64,000 nucleotides of DNA, from NCBI GenBank assembly GCA_963377175.1, contig CAUJNA010001646.1, forward strand, positions 219,286 through 283,285, written 5' to 3'. Below the pieces are notes generated by a model. It was not told where the DNA came from, searched no databases, and saw only the letters and a program-made list of their open reading frames with translations. Of this stretch, positions 1 to 11,432 are shown one piece after another (the first letter of the stretch is position 1; every line of letters begins with the position of its first letter). The stretch comes from Effrenium voratum. Taxonomy: Eukaryota; Sar; Dinophyceae; Suessiales; Symbiodiniaceae. The translations under genes were made by a program, and so were the position numbers.

Positions 1-302
1 CAAGCAAGTGAACCGACCACAGGGAATGCGGCAATGCAGGTGGGAAGGGGTTTAAAGAAGGCAGTGAACAGGGGCGCTTTCATCCAGTACCAACTTGGAG
101 CTTATGACCTCCGCAAAGCAGAAGATTCCGCGCTGAGAAAATAGCCCCTAAGAACCCCAAGGCATGGGGAGCCGGGCGGTTTTGTTCAAGATCTTCGAGG
201 GTGAGCAACTTGAGCAGCGGCCAGAACCTCTATTGGCCGTTGTGGTTTTTGGCTCTTACTTTCTGGTTTTCATAAGGGTTATAGGCCTGCAACACCTGAA
301 AA

Positions 303-311
303 CTATATACA

Positions 312-345
<34 letters not shown>

Positions 346-398
346 CACACACGCATGACAGCATATATATATATATATATATTTATACATATATATAT
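303..398. repeat. TA-rich microsatellite
   Basis: Alternating TA runs broken by short CA interruptions. Short open frames across it translate to YIYIYI strings and are artefacts. Confidence 0.9.
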
Positions 399-835
399 TG
401 GTAGAACCAACGGGCCAAATGCTAATACGCATTCCCTGCCATCATCTCTAAACAGGCTTTTTAAGCATAAGGGGGGGGGGGGCATTTGTTGTGTTTGGTT
501 GACTTGAAGGGTGAACCCTTCCCCAAAAGGTTGAATCTACCTCTACCGAACCTGGTCGATTTAGGAGGGACCTTTTGACTTGCAGTCCTTTAAGTTAAGA
601 GTTGACCACCTGTGTGTATTTGGGTCCTGTTGTCAGGACGCCTCACCAACCCATTCAGCGGTCATTTGTATTTCCCCTCTAATTTAAGCATCCTTTTTTG
701 GGCCGTTCCGAAATCCAGTTCGTTTGTTTCGCCAGGACGCCAGTTTCACAACGGCTGGGATCAGCAGATCGCGCCTTGGCTCAGCTCAACTTAGGTCCTG
801 CCACGGGGTTGGGGCCCTTTGATAAGTTTGAATCT

Positions 836-909
836 GACCGCATGCTCCTCCCGCCCTAAGCAAAAAGCAGCAGACCGCATGCTCCTCCCGCCCTAAGCAA
901 AAAGCAGCA
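836..909. repeat. 37-bp perfect tandem duplication
   Basis: Two adjacent identical 37-bp units, each beginning GACCGCATGCTCC and ending AAAAAGCAGCA. Recent local duplication; no function evident. Confidence 0.9.
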
Positions 910-2734
910 ACCTGGCGTGCTAAGGTTGTTTTTGACCCAGTCGTTGCGAGAATTGTTCTGGCCAGCAAGCTTGCGTGGCGTATGACTTGCAGGATCGCGC
1001 CCTTCCCCGCACTCGTAACGAAAGAAGAATGGGAGCTCCGGATGATTGTTATAGTAAACAGGCCCACCTGGGCTGAGTAAACCATCCGAGGATTCTGTTC
1101 CTGGAATGCGGGGCTCAGACCAGAGGTTTATCCAATAGTTGTCAAGAGCACCCCCCATACCCTCCCCCACTCGCACAAGAAACCCGGTTCAACCTTGTTA
1201 GGCCCATTGAAAGCTGTTTTGAGCCAGTGGAAAATATGGAAACTGCCACACACACACACACACGCCTATTCTGCGGCAAGCTCGCCGGGTGGATGTTTCG
1301 GCAATATTGTCAAGATTGCGGAAGAATGCGGCTGACGGAGGCTGACCTGTTTAGAACCAAACCTTCGCATGTACGCGTGGTCTTTGTTTGGAAGCAACAA
1401 GTTAAGTTTAATCTAGAAAAAAAGATCAATGCTTTGGAACCAGTAGTGAGGACATCTGGCACCACAACCAAATCGGTGCATTCTTGGGTGCAAGGAAGCA
1501 GCTGGGCATTGACAAAACAACACGGGCACTTCTCAAGATCGATCCAACATGGTTTGTTCCCTTTTGGTGTCCACCTAAGGTGCCCAAGAAAAGAGAAGAG
1601 TTTTGCAGAAACGCCCGCATTGGAATCCACCATTTTGGGGCCGTCATGCCGTCATTGGCTGCACCTAGCGCATAGATGAGCTCTGACCCCCTTAGAATAA
1701 AAGCGCGAAGCGCTTTCTCCAGCAACTTGGGGCGGCCAAACCCCATGGCTTTGCTTCACCTGGGCCGGTAAAACCGGCTTGCACCTGGCTTTGCTGCACC
1801 TTTCCGGCATTTGCTTCACTGGTGTATGGCTTCCTAGTCGGGAGAAAAAACAACACACATCGTGTGAGGCGTACACCTGGGCCAGCAATCGCTGGCGCAT
1901 GCCTGCGCCGTGGGGGGCCCCGGCCCAGATAGGTGGGAAGCCTCGAGAGGGGTTGGGACACCAATGGGTGGCTCGTTGTTGACTGTTTGTTTTTGAGTTG
2001 GTACCCTTTTTTAAGGAGTTTGGTTTGGGGAACCACGGAAAAAGGGTGCCTTTTTTTGGAGGGGGACAAATTATCCACAATCATCTGCAATATGCTAAGA
2101 GATAACATAGTTCCGATGGGATCCAATTCCTTTTGGTTATCTGGCATTCCAAAGTCAGTTCACCCACAGAGTGAAGGTGGCATGGTTCAGGGGTATCCAT
2201 TTCTATTTTGAAGCCATTTCGCATTTGAAGTGTTGCTTGTGCGTTGCACTTTAAATCTGCATTTGATCCTTAAAATCCTGAAGAGAATATGAGGTCTTTA
2301 GGGGGCCGCCCATGTATTTAGGGTCTTGGGTTCCTCTTGTTCCTCTTGTTCCTCTCCCTCCCGTCCACTGGGCTTGGGCCCTTTCAGAGGATTCTCGAAT
2401 TGCTGAAAGCCAGCAGCTGGAGAATGGATATGCCTCCTTGCACCAGCCCTTGAGGTTCTTGTGAGGGATAGTGATGCAGCAGGGCTGGGCACTTTCGAAT
2501 GTTCTGTGCACTCTTCCTATAAATTGGATTCCAGTCAGGTTCCATGCGTAGCCGTTAGCGACAACCCAAGGCTTCCAGGACGGAGGTGTATATTCTTACA
2601 GCTTGCGGGAGAGGCCTTATCGCTCACTTGAAGGTTTGGGGCCCGGATAGAACCTATTTTGGGGGACTTACCACGCCTTTAACCATGGCGATTCAGCTGA
2701 CGAACCCTTCAAACCACAGACCTTGGCCCGCAAG

Positions 2735-2819
2735 GTACTGGAGCCAGCACGTGTCGTACCCCGACCTGGGCTTTACTGTGGACATTGTGATGCACGACAG
2801 CAACGCCATGGATGCCAAA
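2735..2819 (+). CDS. Phosphatase exon a (partial gene)
   Basis: Encodes YWSQHVS followed by [21 protein letters not shown]. In purple acid phosphatases this is the strand ending in a conserved Asp-Ser/Thr-Asn (here DSN) after the second metal-site motif. It opens after an AAG acceptor. It ends at AAA before a GC donor (2820-2821), leaving phase 0, which matches the next exon. Function inferred for the gene: hydrolysis of phosphomonoesters with a dinuclear metal centre. Only the family pattern, not a database match, supports this. Confidence 0.6.
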
Positions 2820-3699
2820 GCCCCGTGGCTGCCGTGGCTGGAGGGAACGGCACGACGCTTTCAATGTGGGTCCGTCCTTTGTGTTCGGGGGGAACCCCCC
2901 GGTTTTTGTGGTTTGAGAGGGGTCGCCCGACAAAAAGACACACCCATGTGTCTTTGAGGGTTATAGAAGGGGCCTTAAGCATTACTAGGATGCTGGGTTA
3001 GTTTGGTTTTAGTGTACCCCACCACCACCCTGTTCTACTTAGCTTGTGGTGCCATTTGTGGTGTTGTCTTAAAGGGGACACCGAAGGGACATTTTTTTGT
3101 TGCCTCCTTCGAGACGAGCCCTTCGTTTGAACGATGCCCCTGTCCCCGAGGGGGAAACCATGAGGATGTTTTATCGATTGAAACAGGTTGGCCAGCTAAC
3201 CCTGGCAGAGATGGGTTTCAGCTTTCTTCAAGGTGCTGAACACCGCCCACCCTTCCCAGCGGCCATCCAAGCTTTGACTCGGATCAAATTCTTTGCACCG
3301 GCAGTTGCTGGCTGGTAGGGAATGAGGGACTGAACCTGGGGATTCCCGAATTCAGTAAACCCTAGGGGGAGTTTATAGGGGGTCATTCTATTTCTCATTC
3401 CCTGAGCACCAACGGCATTTTGCGATATATCAGGCCACTGTAGCTTGGGCACCAGGTATACCAAATCCACTCCGCACGCGCACAGAATGCGTCTCTTAGC
3501 GGCGAAGGATCTGTTGCGCAGTTTTTGAGAGGCGAGCTCAAGGAGTCCTTTGAGCTCTAGACTCCTTAGGTTGGCTCAGCCAAGGAGTCCTTTGAGCCCG
3601 TATCTTCAGGTTGGTGCATTTTGGAAATCACGAGCCACAACACGGAATTGGGACACCCAAGTTTTGGGCTGGGCGCAAGGGACAGGTGCCCTGTGTCAG

Positions 3700-3750
3700 G
3701 ATCCAGGGGAAGATCCGGACCACAACATGTGCAGCCGGGGGCCCAGAGCT
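3700..3750 (+). CDS. Phosphatase exon b
   Basis: A 51-nt exon between a TCAG acceptor and a perfect GTGAGT donor. It encodes DPGEDPDHNMCSRGPRA. The D-x-x-HN-x-C pattern is the usual continuation after DSN in acid phosphatases of this type (HN-I/M-C). Phase 0 at both ends is compatible with exon a and with the next block. Confidence 0.55.
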
Positions 3751-5910
3751 GTGAGTGCCCGGTGGGCTTGGGGGTGGCTTCATTTTGGGCAGATGCCCGA
3801 AAGGGGCGCAGAAGTCCATCCGGAACCCCCTTCGGTGCCGCAAACGGTGTACCCCCCTTTCGGGAGGAACGCCACAGGCCATTTGTAAGTGCCCGTTGTG
3901 GGCGAATCGCGGCGGGCCCCGCGCCGCAAGTCTTGCACGACCAAGCAGGTGGATCACTCAACTGGGTGCTTTCCACAAGCGGGACCACCACGGTACACAA
4001 CTGGAGTGTCATGCCACCACGAATTGGGCCTTTAGATCCCAAGGGCAGGAAACCTGAAGCCTGACAAGTTCTCTGAGGGAAGCCCTGCTTCTATGCCCCT
4101 GCAAGCATGGACGACACTCACTTAATGCCCTTTTGACTTAATTTGCATATCATGGAATGACCGGGGAGCAGACTGGAACAAAGGATCTCAGACCACACAA
4201 ATGCAGCTTCTTTTCGCCAGGGATCAGAACTGACGCGTGCTTTCACAAGAACCTTGGCCAAACGGCTACGAAAACATGCCCACCAACCACGAATAAAACC
4301 TGGAGAAACAGGTTCCACAGCTTGAACCCGGAAATCCGGGTCCCAGAGATGTCCAAATGTGATCCAAGGGAAGTCCTCAGGTTATGCAGTGTACCCATGG
4401 CCAAACTTCACCAGCCTTTTTGCCTTATGCCCTTCTGCGCGTCTGGGTTTCCTTCATTTCCCTAACCACAGACAGGGACTCGCAAGAAAGGGCTGTTTGC
4501 CATTGCTTTGCCCACCCTTTTCCTGCAACCAGAGTCAGAGTTGAGTTTCCACTCGCGCTGAACGCTATGGGGTCTGTGCCCAGATAGGCTATGGGGTTGA
4601 GGCTGGGCCGCCCCTGGAGGGCCACAGACAAATTCGGACTGGAGACTCGAGTGCCCGGAAGATTTTCCCACTGGTTTGTCACCAAAGGAAGCCACAAGAA
4701 GGGTTGGAACACTACCGCCCTTTTTCTTGGAAGACCGCAGTTGAGAAGCGAGTTCTTTTCCTTCAGTTCTTTTCGTTGGCTTCAGCTTCATTTCCACTGG
4801 GCGGGTTCTCCCCGTGTGAAGAGTGAAGTGGCAAAGTCTCTCGGAGGCCGGAAGTACAACCGCCCGGACGCCAGCTGCGCCTCCACAGGGGGCCCCGCCT
4901 CGGTGGACAGTTGCAAGGCTTGGAGTGGGGGATCGGGGGGGGGGGGGGTGGCCCTGTGCTTTTGGGTTGTTGTTGGTTTTCATCTGTGTTTTTTTTGTGC
5001 ATTTTTGAAAAGTTATTTGTTTTGCTTGTCGTGCTTTGCGCTGCGATTTATGTTCTCTAACAACCCACACAGTGAGAGCGGCGGTGATGTTTTGTTTTCC
5101 GCTTTTGTTTTTGCCTTGGTTGGTCGATTGGGGTTGAGGTGGGGGATGGGAAGGAGAGGGGGGTGCTGATTTTACATCTCAAGTGCTGCCCATTGGGTTG
5201 GTCAATCGCTGGTTTCCTTGTATCGTTTCCTTTGGGTCCACTCAACATACTAAAGGGATCTCATTTTGGCCCATGTCTGCTGGAGAGCTACACATATAGT
5301 GAAGCTTTTTTTGGCAAATTGATAGGGATGCTCATCAACCTGTTGGTGCCTCTTTCTTTTTGGGGCGGGGGGGGAGCGCTGGGTAGCCATGACCTTCCAA
5401 CCCGCTCAGGAAAAGACGTTTGGCTAGGCTTACGGGAAAGGTGTGCCCAACGTGATTCAGCTTTGGGATGGACTCATGACACGATTAGCGATTGATGCGG
5501 CATGGCTGAGCGCTTGAAGCTTCCGAACCTGGGCTTTTGGGGTTTGTTTTGATGTTTGATATGACCTGCTCAGCTGCTTGGACTGAAGAACTGGGCGGGC
5601 AAGGTCAGGTTTGAAGATTGGGTACGCATCGCGTGCCCCTTCAAGTTCAGCTTGTTGCTTCTTGCCTGACTATTCCTTTCACACTCACCATGAACTCCCC
5701 TGAAATGCTATGCTTCATGCATCGATGACACCAACCACATCATTGTTTTGGCTGTCCTGCACTTGCGCATCGATCTCCTTTGAATAGCGAAAAGGCAGCC
5801 AACGTCGCCTTTTGCCACTTTCACGTGACTCCCAGAGGATGTTTGACATGTCGGCCTGTCGTTTGGATTGCACGTTTCCAGAATGCCGGTGTGTCTGTTC
5901 TTTCGGCCAG

Positions 5911-5970
5911 GACTGGTTTTGGGGCCTCTACGCCGAGCAGAAGCCTTGGGTGGAGCCGTTGCTGAAAAGA
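5911..5970 (+). CDS. Phosphatase exon c
   Basis: After a GGCCAG acceptor the frame reads DWFWGLYAEQKPWVEPLL. This matches the W-F-x-x-L-W-x-E-Q-x-x-W-L helix that precedes the THFPP motif in purple acid phosphatases. The 3' end is approximate. The next expected block (THFPP, a metal ligand) was not found, so one exon is missing from this model. Confidence 0.55.
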
Positions 5971-8385
5971 AGTACGCTTAGAGAACGGTGGAACTTTCCA
6001 GCGGCACCGTACCTCAAAGTTCGCTGGAGAGAGGAAAGCATGTATATGCTTCAAGACGTAGGTTTGATTGTACAGACTTTTGGAGGCCGAAGGCTAAGGA
6101 TGCTTGATGCTTGATTAGCAACAGGTCCTGTCGCGGAATTGTTCCATTCAACTGGACGTTTGGGAGCGCAAGCCCAGAACGCTCATTGAACGTCCGAGAT
6201 GATCCATCTTGGTGGCAGTCTGCCTAGCACGCTTAAAGGGTACCCCTTTGCAAGCCACCGAAGGGGCCTGTGAGTCTGGCGGATGGAGGGTCTATTTCGC
6301 ACCCCTTTGACATTTCCCATGCGCAACAAATACTTTGACGCGGAGATCACTATTGTTGTGCCGCCGGAGGGGGGGGGGTATTGCTGCCTTTTAACAAAGT
6401 CCCTCAAAGGGGCGCCACGATGTATTTCACGCCGGGGGCTAGAAATAGCGGTCCCGCAATTCCCCCTTTTTGGACCTAAAGCGAGCAGGTTCATGGCAGG
6501 GGAAATCGAGGTGCCCGTGGCTTGCTGTGACCTGCGAATGGAAGGCCCACGACAAAACCAGTTGGGAGACCACATCCCGGCATCCGCACACATCCAAGCC
6601 AATCGATAAGGCGCTCTTTGCACTCAGGAGAGCAAGCTCAAGTTTTCCCGGGCGAATTGGCAGATCTTGGCTTCTCGCCTGCATGTAGGCCATGTTGTGT
6701 CTTTTTTGCATGGGAGGCTTGACCAGTTTGCGGCAGTTTGCAGCCACTCAGAATTCGCAGCTACGAGTTGGCATGTTTCTGAAAGCAAGCGTCCGCATTT
6801 AAACTCTGGACCCCTGTGACACCGACTGTTCACTTCGATCCAACTTGCGAAATGGACCACATGTCGAGTTGCTCATGCAGACCTGGTTTCTTGGGATTTA
6901 CATCGACCCGCTTTTGTAGGGAACTTGGACAACCAGTGAGGCTGTTGTAAAACTATCAACCACGCCCATGACCACATTTGATCATATCATTCATTGACCC
7001 TTTTTGACAGTCTACGGTTGGTTTGGGGGGGGGACAATGCATATTTTCGTAACAAGTCAAGAGGCCCAATTTGTCCCATGGCCTTTTCGGGAACCATGCA
7101 ACTTTATGCCCAGAGTTCTTAGCCCGCTTGGTTTCTGGGTGTCGGTGCGGAGGAGGCTGTGACGGGGTAGGGGCGAACGCACCATTCGGAAGACGTGTTC
7201 AATCAACTTCGATCAGTTTACCAAATCTGGACATTGGTTTGAGGCCAAAATTGGGTATACTTAACAACAAGTGTTTCAACAGGGGGTAGACCAGTCAACA
7301 TTGCTAAGCATCATTGCTAAGCATCACCTGCTGAGGTTACTCAATAGGTGCACGGGAAGCCTGGCCTAGCGTCGCTGCGTGTATCCATCGGGTGACAACC
7401 AGGGTGACTCCTTTGGGTTTGATAGGGAGGGCCAAGAACACTCCAAGGCTTACGGCAACCATTCCAAGGATACGAATCATTTGCGACATGTCCAACCGGC
7501 TTTCTGAGGATCAACTATGACCCTTGCAAGGATTTTTCATCATGACACAGGGGCTCAACACTGACAAAGCAAACTCTGCATTTGTTTTTATGTTTCGGGA
7601 GCGTGCGAACCGAACCACTCCTGGCAGTTAAGGTTACTCACTTCCCCTGCGGTCACGATGCTGGGCGCCTTGGCTGAAGAGGTGTGGACCCCGAATGTTG
7701 TCCAGCCTGGTCGCGATTGAAGAGATGTGCCCAGTACCAGGTCGCCAAGGTTCTACCCTTGTTCTAGGGTAAGAAAGAGCAAGCCTGTTTTGGGTATGGT
7801 AAGTGTACTTTAGGTTGATCTGATGCACCACAGGGGATGTGAACATACGCCAAGTTTGGGTTCCATCCCTCGGATGCGTTGAGCATGTTGCAAGGGACTG
7901 TGGCAAATGCGGATTTTGCAGGGTCGACATCGGTATCTCGGGTACTGCGATCACCATGCTTATTGCTTTTCCATATATTCAATTATTCATCCATTCAATT
8001 TGCCCGTCTCTTGGTCATGGTGCTTCCATACAGGCACTCTCCCTCCCACAAGGATTAGCTATAAGGTTCATTCCCCCTTAAAGGTGCTTCATTCCTCTTC
8101 GTGGTTCCCAACCATACCCTCAAGCTTTCAAACTTTTAGACTGATAGAGTTAAAAGGGGTTCATCACACAATGTTGACCCCATTAATACTAATCAACCCT
8201 GTTTATTAGTAGGGGGGTGTTCCCCAAAAACTTGATGATTCCAACCACTAAACCCAGAATTGGACACCCCCTTTAGAATCAGGGGTTGATGAATATGGGG
8301 TCAACATCATCCCTGAGACCTGTTACTGCGAGCTGCTTTTGGCACATCCCCCGAGTCAACGCTCCCGGGTGTGCCTCAATCGCAG

Positions 8386-8477
8386 GTGGTACCGCTCGCT
8401 GCACACCAACTATGGCCTGGATCTCATGGTCACCGGGCACCGCCACGACCAGGAGCCGGCGGAGGGAAAGACGGCAG
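8386..8477 (+). CDS. Phosphatase exon d with the GHRH metal-binding motif
   Basis: Preceded by CGCAG and followed by GGTGG. Encodes WYRSLHT then NYGLDLMVTGHRHDQEP. Gly-His-x-His after a hydrophobic strand is the last metal-ligand motif of calcineurin-like metallophosphoesterases, so a key catalytic element is intact. Its phase does not join cleanly to the next recognised exon, which suggests a small missed exon between them. Confidence 0.65.
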
Positions 8478-8763
8478 GTGGTTCAACGGTCTGCTTAGCC
8501 CAGTGGATCCATGTACTTGAAAACGTAGGTAACCAATACACCAGCGTTGAAAAACCAAACAAATGGGGTAGCTGGGATCCACTGGGTAGGGTAGTTCTCG
8601 TCAATAGTGTCTCTGAACATCTAACATTTGGTTCAAATGGTTTTAACAGGAGGCCAAAAGGACACAGTGGCTGTGTTTTTGTTGGTAGGTCTCCCGATTT
8701 CGAGACAAGGACACTTCAGTTTGAACATCGCTTCCTTCCGTTTGCTTAAGAATATATGAGTGA

Positions 8764-8804
8764 TTTTCCCTTTGTTGGTTTTAAAGGGAATCTATCACCA
8801 CTGG
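8764..8804. repeat. Dispersed hairpin repeat, copy 1
   Basis: About 41 bp nearly identical to 41545-41584. It contains a TTCCCTTT...AAAGGGAA inverted repeat with a GTTGGTTTT loop. Likely the end of a small interspersed element. Confidence 0.6.
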
Positions 8805-10023
8805 AAGTATGTGTTTTTTTTCTTCCAGGGGGCTTAAGCAAATGAAAGCTTCCGGAGAAGCGTTGGGATGCGGGTTTGGATCTGGAAGCTCTTGGAGTCA
8901 GCGACTCAATGCCAGGAGCTGGGCTCCAACTGGGGCGCCCTGGGCGGCATGCGTCTTGGCTTCACTCGGGGACTCGGTGTGAGATGTGGCTGTGGTTGTC
9001 AAAACCGTTTTGGGATCCCATTTTGGTTGGCAGGTGAATTCACCACCCATTTTAGAACCTATTTTAGTGGTTGGATTGAATCGGATGTTCACTGGGGGTA
9101 TGGGATTTTGACCCATGGCCATGTTGGGAGGGAGGGATGAGCTATGGACGATGGACGAATGCCACTTCAGGACGGACCCACATTCGGGAGCGACAGGACC
9201 AAAGTATGCCGTTTTGCCTTCTTAATAAATATCGTTGGACCTTTGCGTGTACAAACTGCTACGGTTGTCCCTGTCTAAAGGGATGGTTCAGGTCAAATAC
9301 GCTTCCAAGGAAATACGTACGTCCAAGGGGTCCCCATTTTGGATCCCAACCCGCTCGAACTGGAGTTAGAGACGGGCTGGTTGGATCGGATGCCTTGGGC
9401 CAAGTTGCTTCAGGATCGGAATCAGGCACCTTGGTATGGTAGAGGGGCTGACTTCTTGAGGTCCTGGACTTTATACTTGGTGGGCAGGCCGGTTAGTGTT
9501 TTTTTTTTTTTTTTGTTCTTTTAAGAAAAATGGACTTTGTTGGCCAATCCATATGCTCGAAAGTAAGGGGCAACCATGTTCACTGGGAGGGTGACTGCGC
9601 CATTCGCACACATCGGACCTGGAAACAATATCCGTGAAGACTCACCAAAAACTCTCACTCCCCCCCATTCTCCCGGACCCCATCCTCCTTTTACAAGACG
9701 AAACACCTCAAAATGTCTAGAACAAACCTCGGAACACGGAGAACTCGACTCCGACTTCCCACTGAGGATGTACAAGACTAAACCCCCCCAAAAGCCCTAC
9801 CCAAAGCATCTTGACCCTCAAAAAGCCCTGTGTTGAGGTCCAAAACCTTTTGACTGCCTTCAATGCAGGGTCCAATGAAGCTTCGGGTACACCCAAAACC
9901 CCCAACCCCTGAACTCCAAAAGCCTCAAACCCTAAAACCGCAACCCCCGCCAAGCCCTAAACCCCCTAACTTTTACCCAAAAACCCGCGTGCTTGGACTC
10001 CCCACCCCGACCGGCCCTTGGAG

Positions 10024-10107
10024 GATGTGCATCGTCACGGGCGGCGGCGGCGGCATCACCTCGGAGGCCTCGCCCTCCGACCGCGCCGAGTGGTACGGCG
10101 AGGCCCA
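10024..10107 (+). CDS. Phosphatase exon e, glycine-rich block
   Basis: Encodes CIVTGGGGGITSEASPS followed by DRAEWYGEA. Purple acid phosphatases have a similar small-residue-rich strand after the GHxH motif. Ends at CA before a GC donor (10108). The codon is completed by the G that opens the next exon, giving Gln-Tyr. Flanked by C-rich (left) and G-rich (right) intron sequence. Confidence 0.6.
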
Positions 10108-10621
10108 GCGCCGTGGCTCGGGGATTGCCGGCGGGGAGGTCCGGAGGGTGCGGGGAGTGGGGAGTGGGGGGTGGGTTGGGGGGGAGTCAGGTGGGGAGTG
10201 GGTGGGATTTGGAGGGTGTTTTTGTTTTTGGGGGTGGTTTGGGTGGGGGATTTGGGGAGTGTTTTCGTTGTTTGGGGGCTGATTCGAGGGGTAATTGTTG
10301 TTTCCAGTTTGTGTTACCATTGTATTTTGCCCAGTACCACCGGTTGAACAGTCCTTGTCAAATGATGAACGAGGGACTCAATGGGTAGAGCAGATCATAG
10401 TGTGGTGGGTGCTATAGTTTAGCGGACCTCGGGGGGCGGACGTGCCATCGGTGGCTGGTTAACACAGCTCAGATTGGCAGACCACTCAAAATAGTGGCCC
10501 CGTAAAGCGATTGGTTTCCTTCTGGTATCCCTTTAAATGCCAAGAAACGGTGTCCAAGCGCTCAGATGTCAACCCTATCTCATTTATGTGGTGGGAACCG
10601 GCTTGGCACCGCTCTGCCAAG

Positions 10622-10652
10622 GTACGGCTTCTACGACCTCACCATTTCAAAG
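10622..10652 (+). CDS. Phosphatase exon f (31 nt)
   Basis: Encodes YGFYDLTISK after a CCAAG acceptor, the typical 'YGFydLtI' strand near the end of acid phosphatases. The following intron appears to start GA (AAG/GACACG). AGGACA occurs at both the 5' and 3' junctions, so the exact splice position is ambiguous, a common situation in dinoflagellate genes. Confidence 0.55.
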
Positions 10653-11363
10653 GACACGTCGCGCGCTTGCAACTGCGCCTCACCGGGTGCAGTTGGCTCA
10701 CGGGTCCTTTTGAGGTCCGAGTCGACTCGGATTTGTCTTTTTGTGGTATCTTCCGTTTTGGCGGTAGAGAGAAACCAAGCCAAAGCGCCACACGGGTGCC
10801 GGTGGCCCATTAGGAGACACTCAGTTCCAGTTTGATCACAAGTTTGGAGGATGAATTGGCTTCCACAGGGGCTGCAGTTGCAGCACCAATTATTTTGTTA
10901 ATGAGTCGTCACCGCCACTTTTCGGATCGCACGTTGGTGTTCCAGGATTTATGTTGTGCCTCCTTGCCTCCTTGCCACCGCTTTGCTGCTTGTTGTCATG
11001 TTCACAGGTTGACAGACAGGAGACAGACAGGGACAGACAGGGGATGGTGAGTTGGCCTGCGGGCTGCAGCTCCTTGGTGATTTGAGTAAATTGGAGAGTG
11101 TCCAGCTCGAATTGGTCCAGCTCACGCTTTCCCGGGGCTTCGGGATAGGCTTGGTGATACCTCCTCCAAATGGCTTTTAGAGAAGTTGTCACTGACATCT
11201 CGCCAAAACCCTTACGATCATGGCACCTTTTCATCCACCAAAGTACCTTTTGGTTCGGTACTCCCTGGCCCCTTGGCCAAGGTCATGGAGAGCCAGTCGG
11301 CACTCTTTTGGGCTGGGGAGGGCCGCTCTTTCGAGTAGAGTCAGCACTCCCCTCTGAACGCAG

Positions 11364-11432
11364 GACAAGATCTTCATCGAGTCCATCAACTACGACGGCA
11401 AGGTGCTGAAGAGCGCAACAGTTCACCGCTGA
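11364..11432 (+). CDS. Phosphatase last exon with stop codon
   Basis: After a CGCAG acceptor the frame reads DK then IFIESINYDGKVLKSATVHR and a TGA stop at 11430-11432. This completes the C-terminal strand pair (I-x-I-E-S-I-N-x-x-G-K) of the phosphatase. It fixes the 3' end of the gene and shows that it lies on the + strand. No poly(A) signal is recognisable. Confidence 0.65.
   Translation, partial: DKIFIESINYDGKVLKSATVHR

Larger units (their letters stand above)
1..2734. other. Non-coding stretch left of the phosphatase exons
   Basis: No exon is convincing here. The stretch holds a TA-rich microsatellite, a 37-bp tandem duplication and a short CA repeat near 1248. The missing N-terminal exons of the downstream phosphatase, which would encode the GDNFY and GNHD metal-site motifs, were looked for and not found. 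They probably lie left of the window or are too short to recognise. Confidence 0.5.
2735..11432 (+). other. Span of a purple-acid-phosphatase-like gene (introns plus exons)
   Basis: Seven short coding blocks on the + strand match, in order, the middle and C-terminal parts of the tartrate-resistant/purple acid phosphatase type of metallophosphoesterase. They run from the block after the active-site core, through the GHRH metal ligand, to the final strand and stop codon. Introns are about 0.5-2.4 kb. Where both ends can be placed, donors are GT (3751) or GC (2820, 10108) and acceptors AG. Exons for the GDNFY and GNHD motifs (left of the window or unrecognised) and for the THFPP block (expected between about 5.97 and 8.38 kb) were not found, so this is a partial model. 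Introns contain poly-T, C-rich and G-rich stretches and one dispersed hairpin repeat, with no other gene seen. Confidence 0.6.

Noticed and set aside
9890..9975. CCCTAAA units suggesting telomere DNA
   Set aside because: Only a few scattered, irregular units within a C-rich intron; not an array.
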